Below, piece by piece: positions 49,985 to 60,258 of a stretch of 64,000 nt of DNA; position 1 is the stretch's first letter, and each line of letters begins with the position of its first letter. The notes under the pieces were generated by a model that did not search any database, had not been told where the DNA came from, and saw nothing but the letters and a program-made list of their open reading frames with translations. Position numbers and translations under genes: made by a program. Source of the DNA: Motacilla alba alba (Eukaryota > Chordata > Aves > Passeriformes > Motacillidae); the NCBI RefSeq assembly GCF_015832195.1, contig NC_052046.1, positions 23,570,518 through 23,634,517 on the forward strand, given 5' to 3'.

Positions 49985-50824
49985 TGTTATGCATGAAATT
50001 GCCAATTTAATTTTATCAATAATTTGCCAGAGCCAAATTATGATATAAAAACAAAATACAAAATTTATTTCGCGCAAATTGACAGAATTTCGGTAAGCCA
50101 CGGATCGGACAGAGTCTAGCCCGGGAATAGACTCTGGGTGACGCGCTGAGCAACCCCAAGCACTGGCAGCTTTGGAGTGCGGCGAGCACACCGAGTCTCC
50201 TCCACGCAGGTCTTTTATCCTATTTTTCTTGCCGCGGGCTAGGAAGTCCATTGTCCTTTTCATAATTAAACAAGTTCCAAAGGTTTCTCCGGTCCAGTAG
50301 AATGGTATCTGATGGAAGGTGGTCCTGTCCTCGATGTCTTCGGGAATAATTCATCGGCTTCTGGTCTTGTGCTAGACAGGACTAATCTTAACAATACACA
50401 GTCACATCTTGAGAGAGATATCCTTGTTATAACCCTGAATTCCGATACTCAGTTCTTACTGGAAATCTCTTTTGCAAACCGAGAGGTTTCCCAGAACTGT
50501 TTTAAAATTCTAAGCAGTGTGTTCCCCCCCTCCAGTCGGGGGTATCTAGGTGTGCTGCTGATGGCGTAATTCCCTGTGTGGTTGCAATCTTGAAACCAAG
50601 GGTCCCTGTTGGGTTTCACATGTAAATTGGAGTCTATTGGTATGGTATGTGTTGGTGTTTTACTGCAGACTGACTTTTCTTGGGATTTTCTCTGAGAACA
50701 TGTCCAGACGTAACTCTCCTTGTATCCCCTTTTACTTTAATATCTATCTACTTTATTATTTTATATTATTCTAAATCTATTCCTCCATTCTAATAAATAT
50801 GAATTTTGACATCTATTTATAACA
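49985..50824 (-). mobile_element. Solo LTR, class I-like endogenous retrovirus, copy 2
   Basis: On the minus strand it starts TGTTATAAATAG and ends ATGCATAACA, with perfect six-base inverted ends. AATAAA lies at 50064-50069, and a TATA-like GGATAAAAG lies about 150 bp upstream of it. ATAC flanks both ends (49981-49984 and 50825-50828). The copy is 840 bp and belongs to the family of 27726-28618, in the same orientation. No internal genes remain. Confidence 0.85.
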
Positions 50825-50855
50825 ATACCATTTGCTGCTAATATAACAATACCAT
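50818..50855 (+). repeat. 24-bp tandem duplication across the LTR/flank junction
   Basis: TATAACAATACCAT occurs at 50818-50831 and 50842-50855, each followed by a similar TGCTGC stretch. The first copy spans the LTR end and its target duplication. Confidence 0.85.
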
Positions 50856-50859
50856 GATG

Positions 50860-51559
50860 CTGCCTAAATTTATGTTGATTAGCAGACAGCCAGTTCTAAG
50901 AAAACCACTATGTACTGGAGTACTTCACATGAAACAGGATCAACAGGAATTGCTGCCCATCATATACTATCTTTTTCATTTTCCTTTATCTGCAACAATA
51001 AATTTTCTTACTAATAAAGTCCACTTCTGTACAACATGGAAGGTGAAATCTCGAATCTCGTAGCATTAAGAATCTTTTCTACAAGGCCTTGGTGTCTTGG
51101 AGGCATTTAAGCCATGTTAGCAATGAAAAAAAGTACCACAGGAAGCTGAAAGGTGGAAAATCCCACTATGAAACTGCATGAAGCAAAAGACTCTGAGTTT
51201 ACCTTCACTGGTGACTTAGTCCTCAACTATTGGATCCAGAATATGTTGTTGAATTTTCAACTCCTCTGTTTCCTAGTGGCTAAGGTGTAGTGTTTTAAAG
51301 ACCTCTACCTCTCCCCACTTTGAAGGAAGGCATGTGAATGGGAACAGTTTGACATAAGAGCTTATTCCCAAATGGTTCAGTGCAGAAAGTGCCCTGGTTC
51401 ACTGAAGGGTGCTCAGAAAAGGCTGGTGGGACTACTCACAGTTAGAGCCACCCTGACAGTTACAGGCACCCAGAAAGGATGAACTGAGCAAGATGTTAGG
51501 GGACAGAGATGCTCTGTCACTTGGAGTTTTCTCAGAAAAAAAGCTTTTTCATTGAGCCC
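50860..51559. other. Intergenic, no gene seen
   Basis: No recognisable exon or repeat between LTR copy 2 and the next CR1. Confidence 0.5.
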
Positions 51560-52740
51560 TGTTTTTTCTCTCCCTGACTGACCAGCGGCCTTCTATGATG
51601 GAGTGACTATATCAGTGGACGAGGGAAGGGTTACAGACATTATTTATCTGGTCTTCTGTAAAGCCTTTGACACTGTCCCCCACAATATCCTTCTCTCTAA
51701 ATTAGGTGGATGAGGATTGGCTTGATAGTCACATCCCGAGTATAGAGTCAATGGTCCCAGTGTACATCAGTTACAGGTGGTGTCCCTCAGGGGCCTGTAC
51801 TGGGACCAGTGTGATTTAATATCTTCATTAATGTCACAGATGAGGGGATCAAGTGAATCCTCAGCAAATTTGCAGATGACACCAAGCTGAATGCACCTGA
51901 TTCCCTCCAGAGGGTCCTGGACAAACTCTTGGAGATGGCCCATGAGAATCTCATGAGGTTTAACAAGGCCATTGGGCAAGGTGCTGCACCTGGGTCAGAG
52001 CAGCCCTGGCACCAGCACAGGCTGGGGATGGACAGATCAGAGCAGCCCTGCCCAGAAGGACTTGGGGGTGCTGGTGGCTGAGAGGCTGGACATGACCCAG
52101 CCATGGGCACTCCCAGCCCAGAGAGCCACACGTGTCCTGGGCTGCATCCAGAGCAGTGTGGGCAGCAGGGCCAGGGAGGGGATTCTGCCCCTCTGCTCTG
52201 CTCTGCTGAGACCCCACCTGCAGTGCTGCATCAGCTCTGGGGTCACAGCACAGGAAGGACATGGAGCTGCTGGAGGGAGTACAGAGGAGGCCACAAAGAT
52301 ATCAGAGGGCTGGAGCACCTCTCCTACCAGGAAAGGCTGAGACAACTGGACTTTTTAAGCCTGGAAAGGAGAAGTCTTACGGGTGGTCTAATTTAGGCCT
52401 TCCAGTACCTGAAGGGAGCCTACAAGAAAGATGGAGAGAGATTTTTTACTCCTGCATGCAGTGGCAGGATGAGGGACATGGATTCAAACTGATAGTATGT
52501 TTAGGTTAGGTATTAGGAAGGAATTCTTTACTGTGAGGGTGGTGAGACACTGGAACAGGTTGCCCAATCAAGTTATGGATGCCTCATGCCTAGAAGTGTT
52601 CAAGGCCAGGCTGTATGGGACTCTAGGCAACCTGATCTAGTGAAAGGTGTTCCTGCCCACAGCAGGAGGGATGGAACTGCATGATGTTTAAGGTCCCTTC
52701 AAACTCAGGCCATTCTGTGATTTTAGGATTATAGGATGTG
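51560..52740 (+). mobile_element. CR1 LINE fragment with reverse transcriptase remnant
   Basis: About 1.2 kb, reaching the CR1 3' end. Translation of the plus strand gives [11 protein letters not shown] (about 51660-51695), GGVPQGPVLGP and the catalytic palm motif FADDTKL (about 51869-51890), interrupted by stop codons. Downstream text 'caccaggaaaggctgagaca', 'aagtgttcaaggccaggctg' and 'aaggtcccttcaaactcagg' follows the CR1 3' region. The longest and best-preserved CR1 in the window; it cannot be active. Confidence 0.9.
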
Positions 52741-53100
52741 ATGTTTCTGATGTTGGGTGGTGACATCAACACTGCCAGCACTTCAGCATGGCTCGGAAAA
52801 CCCACAGTGGTTTGCATGAGGCTGGAGCATGGATGTAGTGGCCAAGAACCTCTCAGTCAAAGACCCAAGTCAGTGTTGCTTCATGTCGTGGTGTAGCCGT
52901 CAGTACTTCTGTCTGTTTTCCTTGGAATGAAGTGAAACATTCCCACAATTCCCACTTTTTCCATAAACACAGCCCTGCAGAGATGGATACACTCACCTGA
53001 GTCTGACCAGTTGGCCAAACACATCCGTTTATGAGTCAGTCACAAAAACAGGGCTTCCAAAACCAAAAGAGAGAGAGTCCTGTGGTTTTCAACCCCTTCA

Positions 53101-53260
53101 GTCACAGAGATTAACTGCAGAGCTGCTGAATAATCAAGACATTTGATTTTGGATGCATGACTGTGAGATTAAGAGCCATAATTTAGAGTGAAAGATTTCA
53201 GGAATGCAACTGGATTAATTAGGTTTCATCATTAATTGAGCCCTGGAGGAGGAGCAGTTT
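53101..53260. promoter_or_regulatory. Candidate conserved non-coding element 3' of CRHBP
   Basis: The stretch contains ATTAATTAGG and ATTAATTGAG 17 bp apart, plus GGATGCATGACTG and AGATTAAGAGCC, without any repeat signature. It lies about 1 kb past the CRHBP stop. Enhancer role is a guess from motif content. Confidence 0.25.
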
Positions 53261-53932
53261 ACTCTTGTTACTGGCAAGTACCACTCCCAGAAAACATAAC
53301 AATCAGACCTTGCTCTCAAAGCTAGGACACAACTCTGGTCCTCTACTGTACTTGTGCTTCCCAGAGTTCTTCAGTCTGACAGTCCTTTCCTGGAAAGGCC
53401 TGGAAAAAAAGAAATCTATATTTTTGTATCCTTGCTTTCACAGGTCAGGAAGAGACCTGACCAAAAATCTGAAAGAGGGAAGGTACCATAAGTGTACTTC
53501 TGAAACCTATTCTGTGCGGAGGGAAAACCAACCTATAGAAAGCAAATTTTTTGCTCATAGTAGTTCAAAGTTTTTCAGCAACATGTATTCAAAATTTTCA
53601 TTTCCAGAAAACTGCACAAGACTTAGGAAGTTTAACCAGTATGTTAAAAGACCTCTTCAGAAAAAATATAACATAAGAACTCTTTGCCAACTCTTTAAAT
53701 GCATTTATTTATGTTTGGATTTGTGTAAGGAAGTCTCATGCTATAAATTTTTATTAAAAACATGTCATTAGAAATAAACAGTACATTTATAGTCATAAGT
53801 AAAACAGTAGTTTTTATGCACACGAATGTTTGGCTTCCTCTTACAAAACAGGAATTGTATCTCACCATCTTTTTTTTTGTTTCTTTGTTTATACTTGATA
53901 TAAAAGGATAAAGCTGCTGCATGAAGTTTATA

Positions 53933-53938
53933 TTTATT
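53933..53938 (-). terminator. CRHBP: CRHBP candidate poly(A) signal, distal
   Basis: AATAAA on the minus strand lies about 320 nt past the stop. This 3' UTR length is more typical than the proximal site would give. Another AATAAA occurs near 53704. The true cleavage site cannot be told from sequence alone. Confidence 0.4.
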
Positions 53939-54215
53939 GTGGGTTTAATATATCCCCAGACTAGGTTTTTTGTCTATTTTCCTAACAATATTCATACAGG
54001 AAAAATACCCTTCTATTCTTGCTATTGATTTTCGACATAGTAAATGAGCTTAGACATTGCAGAAAGAATATAATGATAATAACAAAGATTAATACATTTG
54101 TTGCTTTTTCCTGCTTGCTGATGGGAATGACCGATTTGTATGAGAAAAGAATTATGCTTATAGAAAGGCTTGACACCATCAGCTAGTTAAAGGAAAAAAT
54201 ACATTATTATAGAAC

Positions 54216-54221
54216 TTTATT
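54216..54221 (-). terminator. CRHBP: CRHBP candidate poly(A) signal, proximal
   Basis: AATAAA on the minus strand lies about 36 nt after the CRHBP stop codon. Using it would leave a very short 3' UTR, so it may be used rarely. A second candidate lies further downstream. Confidence 0.35.
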
Positions 54222-54256
54222 TTCATTAGCTATGTGAAGCTGCATGTCCTGGTTTC

Positions 54257-54414
54257 TCAGATACTAGGAAAGCAGAATTCCTCAATGCTGTTTTCCTTTC
54301 TTGTTTCTGTTTCCTGCAGATCCAGCTGATGATACTCAAATGTCACACGGTTGATGTGTTTGCCACTGGAGACCATTCGCAGCACAGTGTTGTCACAACC
54401 AATCTTCATTTGGG
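54257..54414 (-). CDS. CRHBP: CRHBP exon 7 coding part with stop codon
   Basis: Too broken up for simple ORF finding, this exon was read directly from the minus strand. It encodes [31 protein letters not shown], a variable tail, and [11 protein letters not shown] before TGA at 54259-54257. The GCDN and EFC cysteines are kept. The acceptor is AATAG. Confidence 0.96.
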
Positions 54415-57400
54415 CTATTTAGGGAAAAGAGATATAAAGGGACTATAAAGACACATTTATATGAGAGAAAGTGAGGGAAAAGAGATATATATTGATGGGA
54501 ATTATGAAGCACCAATACATGCAGTTTTGGAAAGAAAGCAAATTCATGTGTCATGATGACCTGCTGGTGGTATTGCTGATTAACTTCTGTGTTTGTTAGT
54601 TTTGCTTTCCAATGCTTGGGTATTTAATCAAGTATCCTTCCCTCATCCAAATGCTACTCCATGTCGATGTGCTAGTATTAGATACCACGAGTGATGGGTA
54701 AAGGTAATGGCACTCTGTCCTGGAGACAGCCAATGTTAGCAACATCAAAATGTTTCTCATTAGAGGGATGAGTGGATTTGTGTGTAAGGACATTCTTCAC
54801 AGGAGCAAAGGCATGCGAGAGTCCCATCAAGACAAACTCAAATGGTAGTGCCCAGCAAGTGGTCCCGCTCTGAGGGAAATTGAGTGTCACTAACTGCTGC
54901 TTTAGGCAAGCCATTTGAGTGGAGACTTGGCAAAGCCTTTTTGTTTGGGGAACTTGGGGGAACTTCCTCACTTGAGAGAGCAGGAGCTGATAAGATGGAT
55001 TTCCACTTCCCTCACACCACCAGGAAAACACATTTTAATTTAATTCCAGTTGCTCAGTGTTATCACTCAACAGCAGCACTTACCAGTCAAATCTTTCAAA
55101 AGTGCCTGGACTGTTAAATTGTAGTGTGATGAAAGACAAGGGAGACCACAAGGAACAGGCACGTTTCTGCCCTGCAACTATGTGGAAATGCTGCTTCTCT
55201 AGTGCCCTGTTGGTACTCCTGATATATGACAGGTGTGCCACAGGGATTAGACTGTCATATCACTGCCACACTTTACAGTCTGCTATTGAATATTAGTGAA
55301 ACTGGAACTTCTTATTTTTATGGGGAGAAAGAAGGCACTGGCCCAGAATGATAATGAAACAGGTTCAGAGCTCCAGCAGGTTCAAAGTATAGAAAGGGAA
55401 CTCTGAGGCTTTTGGGGTATGTGTTACTCTAGCAGCAGAAAAGGTCTTGGGAACACTGAGTAAATGAGAGAAAAACTCTTTAATCTCTTTTTATGTGCTA
55501 ACATTCTAATATTTATTTTTGTCATAGGACAAGAATTTTTAAAATATGTCTAATTCAGCCTTGTCATAGTGATTACTAAAGGGGCAAATGAAGGTGGTCA
55601 TGGGTGTGCTGTAACACACAGCCAAACCACAGGCTTTAGCTCTCATTTTCTGCTAAATGTGAAGTTCACCAGTCTAGCAGGAAGTCCAGATGTGTGTGTG
55701 GGTCTCTACTATTATGGTTTATTATTCTATTATGTGGAGGTAACTGGAAGAAGTTCTTACCAGATCCATGAAAGGAATGACAGAGGTCAGCTAATGGAAA
55801 CATCTTGGATGGGTCTAAGCCAGCTCCTCCAAGAAGCTCTACAAAATCTCCCACTCCTGCACAGCTTGCAGATGGTTTCTTAAAAAGGCAGAGGCCAAAA
55901 GTTATTTAACATTCATCTTCAAAATACAGCAGTTCTGCAGACATTATTGGAACTAACAATAGGTTTTAGAAATCCCCTGTGCTTAAAGCTGTGTGAAATC
56001 AGTTTCTCATCCTGAGCAGTATTACCTTGATTTCTCATTAGTAAGTTAATTTTCTTAAGGCATTTCAAAGAAAGACCTAAGTAGACTCTGAAAATTACTG
56101 ACAAGTAGAAAAGGGGTTGATTCAACTGCTTTTAATGCAGATAAGCAATCTGGTTCTGATGCTTAAACACATAAACAAATTAATGCAGACATGGGCTGTA
56201 TGAATGCCTATATTAAGCTGGCAGGCAGGAACTTCAGTTCCACTACACAATACTCATTCCTAAAAAAAATGCTAAAATGCACCATTGTGGCAAAGTTCAA
56301 TTAAGGTAGAAATTAACAAAAATAGTAGTTTTTTCTGAAAGCAATGATTTACTGTATGTTAAACCCACAAATTTCCTGAAATTAATGCTGTTTGCCAAAA
56401 ATATCTTGTATGGACACCTTGAGCACCTTTGGGCTGTCACCCCTATGTTGTTATTTAAGTGTCTGGTTTCTTTAACTTCCTTTGCTGTTGTCCTTTTCTG
56501 CTCACCACTGAGTAAGTCAACTAATTCACTTGCCCATCTCTCAAAACCTGGGTTTTTAAGACACTGGCAATCTCCTTGAAGAACTCAGGCTGTCAGACTC
56601 ACTGGCAGGGGACAACAAATTTCCTTGCTCTATTCTTCTGAGTATTTTGGAATTGGCACCTTCTTACATCTCCCAGGCACAAGTACCACCAATAGCTTCT
56701 GTCTTCTTCTGTTGGTTTGTCACCAAACACCAAATATCCCAGATCAGAGCAGAGAATGCTCAGCATATGGAGCAGGCAATCAGTTGTGAGCACATTTGTA
56801 TTTTGTCAGTGGTAATATCTTGCTATCTAGTGGCTCCTTTCTCTCTTCAGAGTGTTTGCTGCTTTCATTAATTTAAATACAGACAGACAGCTCTCAGAGA
56901 GAGCACTCCTTTCTTTGTAATGAAATCCTTTCCCTTTGTTATAGCAAGTAATCATTACATTCATTAATGGTACTTTGCATAATTTGGCTGCCATTGCAAC
57001 ATTACAGAGCCAATAGTGACAGAGACAGCCCCAGCTCTCCTCTCTGGGAGAAACCAGAGCCCTCAGTGTGCACACAAGAGGTCCAGAACATCCATCCCTT
57101 AGCACAGCCACAGCCTATCCCTGCTTCACCCCTTCCATCTTCTGTGCCCACAAAAATTACACATGCTAATATTTTCTTAGGAGATAAAGATCTCACCTTT
57201 AAAAAGAGACCATTTAAATGTCCCAGGATAAGATCAGATATTTTTATCACCACTGGGTAGATTATGGAGAAGCTGCAGTTTCTGTGCTGGTGAGGAATGA
57301 CCATGGTAAATCTTCCTGAGGGGGTCTGAGAGATGACATTGCAAGCTGGGACACAGGAAAAGGTACAAGAGTTACTTGTCCAGTCATCACTGCATGTAGT

Positions 57401-60178
57401 AAAACTGCATAATTACAGTACCAAAAACGCAGAGATAGTTTAATTACTGTGAGTTACAACCAAATGCTGAAAAAAACATGTGTGGCATTTTCTGAGGTTC
57501 TTGCATAGCATTTGTTCCTTAAAAATTCCCTCCCCATTTTTTTACTATATAGCATGAGGTCTGGCAGAACCTGAGGGTGAAGCAGTCAATAGAAGAGCTC
57601 ACACCTGAAACCTATACATCAGGGGCTCATGCTGTCAAGGCTCATACAGTTTGTCAGTTTGAAGGAAGATAAACATGGGTGGAGGGAGGGATTATGTTTA
57701 GTTTTGACAGCTTATTGCCTGATAGTGCCAGCAACTCCCTAAATCCTATTCTGCACCTCTGAAGTGGAGGTCCTTACACTGCAAAATATCTCATTGAAAT
57801 GAGAGCATGATTTTATCTTTAAGTTCCAACTTAAGAGTTCAAGTAAAGGAGTAACTTATCTTCTATGTGAGCAACTCAAGGGATCTTTGACATAGATCTG
57901 GAGTCCTGCAGTTGCTTTAGCAGGACAGTGAGAGATACCAGCCACCTCCAGCAGTTGAATACAGTAATCACATCCGTGGCCATGAAGCCACACCTGAATG
58001 GGGCCTAGCTTGTGGGCCCTGGGCCTGAGTCTGAATAACTAGGAGTAAAGACGTAGCAGACATATTGTCACTGTTTTTTTGGTTTTGGGGGCTTTTTTTG
58101 GCCTGTGTTTTTATTTTTGTTTGCTTGTTTTTATTTTGTTGTTTTGTGGTTGGTTGTTTGTTGATTTTTTGTTTTGTTTGTTTATTCTGTTTGTGTTTTG
58201 TTTGCTCACTTTGAGTAGTCAGATTGGCCTGAACAATAATTGTTAAATGTCCTGTCCTCTCTGGAAAACATAATTCAGGTGAGGTACTGGAACAGGTTGC
58301 CCAGTCAAGTTGTGGGTGCCCCACTGCTGGAAGAGTTCATGACCAGGTTGGATGAGGCCCTGGATAACCTGGTCTAGAATGTGGCGTTCCTGGCCATGGT
58401 GGGGGAGGTTGAAACAAGATGATCTTTATGATCTCTTTCAACCCAAGCTGTTCTACGATTCTGTGATAATTTGTGCCTTGCCAGCTCAGAGGCTTAGGTA
58501 AAGAACTTGCAGATAGATCTCTGTGATCATATATCTCTCATAACTACCATATAACCATTCAATACACTAAATTTACTGTTGACTTTTTTCAAATATTTTT
58601 CCTCATTGTTTACCCAGATCTAGAAAATGCTGAGATTGAAGTTGCTCAATTGATACTATTTGTTCTAGCTAAGTGTGTTGGAACATGCCAATACTAGATT
58701 GGGAGGGATGTTATTTGAAAGAAAGAGCCTCATGGTTTTGCATATTGAAGCCTGTGTGATCTCTTAAGCTCCTTTGGGAGCTTATTAGGACAAGAAAATT
58801 GGGACACACACTGAGCCTGAATCAGGCCTGCAGGTGCACATGGCTCCACCTGCCTTACCACAGCCATGTCAGTGCAGATAACCACAGTGAGAAAACTCAG
58901 TGCAAAGCAACACATTCTCTTCGCTTCCTGCCCCAAATTCAAGCCCCTTTGGCGGTATGAAATGCAGACTTACGGAAGAGATTGCTGTTTTTCTTGACTG
59001 TGACAGTAAATCCATTGCCTGGTACCTGAATACTGAAGAAGATCATTGCCACGTTCTGTGATGATCTGATGCTCCTCTGAATATTCCCACTTTCACAGAA
59101 ATCTACGTATCTTTGAGAAGTGGAGAGAGGGTGGTCCAAGGAACTGGGAAATTTCTCTCCCTTGAGTATCCATCCATCAAACATCTACAGAGGTTCAATA
59201 ATATAAAACAAGATTTTGCTTAATACTCTGTTAACAGAGAACAGAAACATGAACTATAACAGACACTCTTTTCTTTTGACACCATATAACCTGTTCAAAG
59301 CTACAAACAGAAAACAAAAAGTTGCTGTATTTATTGATTTCCTAACATTTAACTAATTATTCATGCTTCAATGGATGTTTAGGAAACAGATACATATAAC
59401 TTTTAATGATGTTTTTATCTCCTTCAGGTGACAACTTTTGTTACCTACTTTTTTTGAGGGAAGTAACTATTTTTCTCTTTTTTCTTCATTATCATCACTT
59501 CTTTTTTTTTTTTTTTTTTAATTTCATTGTTACTATGAGAAGTTTTTGACCAGCTTGATTTGGATGCTTCACAGCTTGTCATTAATGATCCCAGTGGTCT
59601 TGCAGAGATATTGGAACACAAAAACCTTTGGGGAGGAATTATTGGCAGAGGTATTGCTCTCACTTGTGTCAGCTATTTTACCTCATCCTAACCACTAGAA
59701 AACAAAACAAATCCTGCATTATTTATCTGGACCTTAAGCATCAACTTCTACAAATCTTTTCTTCATAACAAAAAAAGCAACAATTTTCCCTCACCATCTT
59801 CAGATCAGAAGTAGAAATACATATTAGTTCTAACATAAGGTACGCAGCTGCCTGCCTTGCTGTTTCAATTCCCTCCTAACTGCTCTCACATGGCAATTGC
59901 TTGAACACTTCAGTCAATACTCCCAAAATTCAAGGACCAGGTTCAGCCATCGCTTCAGTCAATAATTCTGATGTGAGACTTCCTGATGAAAAAAACATCA
60001 GGATCTGTCTCTGGATTTGCCAGAACTGTAAGTTTCTGAAGTAATGGGATGCAGGCGCTCAAATTACATGAGGGAAAAGCTGCCTGTATGTATATGGGTA
60101 TATATATATGTGTATATATATATATGTGTGTATATATATATATGTGTGTATATATATATATATGTGTGTATATATATA

Positions 60179-60258
<80 letters not shown>

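Larger units (their letters stand above)
52741..54215. other. Downstream flank of CRHBP
   Basis: It includes the candidate conserved element at 53101-53260 and possible poly(A) sites. The 168-codon open frame at 53265-53771 on the plus strand is AT-rich, Lys/Phe/Ser-heavy and not recognised. Confidence 0.55.
57346..58973. other. CRHBP intron 4
   Basis: It holds a GTTTT-rich low-complexity block (about 58070-58210) and a CR1 3' end, listed separately. Confidence 0.75.

Noticed and set aside
27726..50824. The two related LTRs as ends of one provirus
   Set aside because: The 22 kb between them lacks retroviral genes, primer-binding site and polypurine tract, and each LTR has its own flanking repeat.
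19000..53000. A missing gene such as S100Z between CRHBP and AGGF1
   Set aside because: I saw no EF-hand or other conserved exon here. In mammals S100Z lies on the other side of CRHBP, as I recall.
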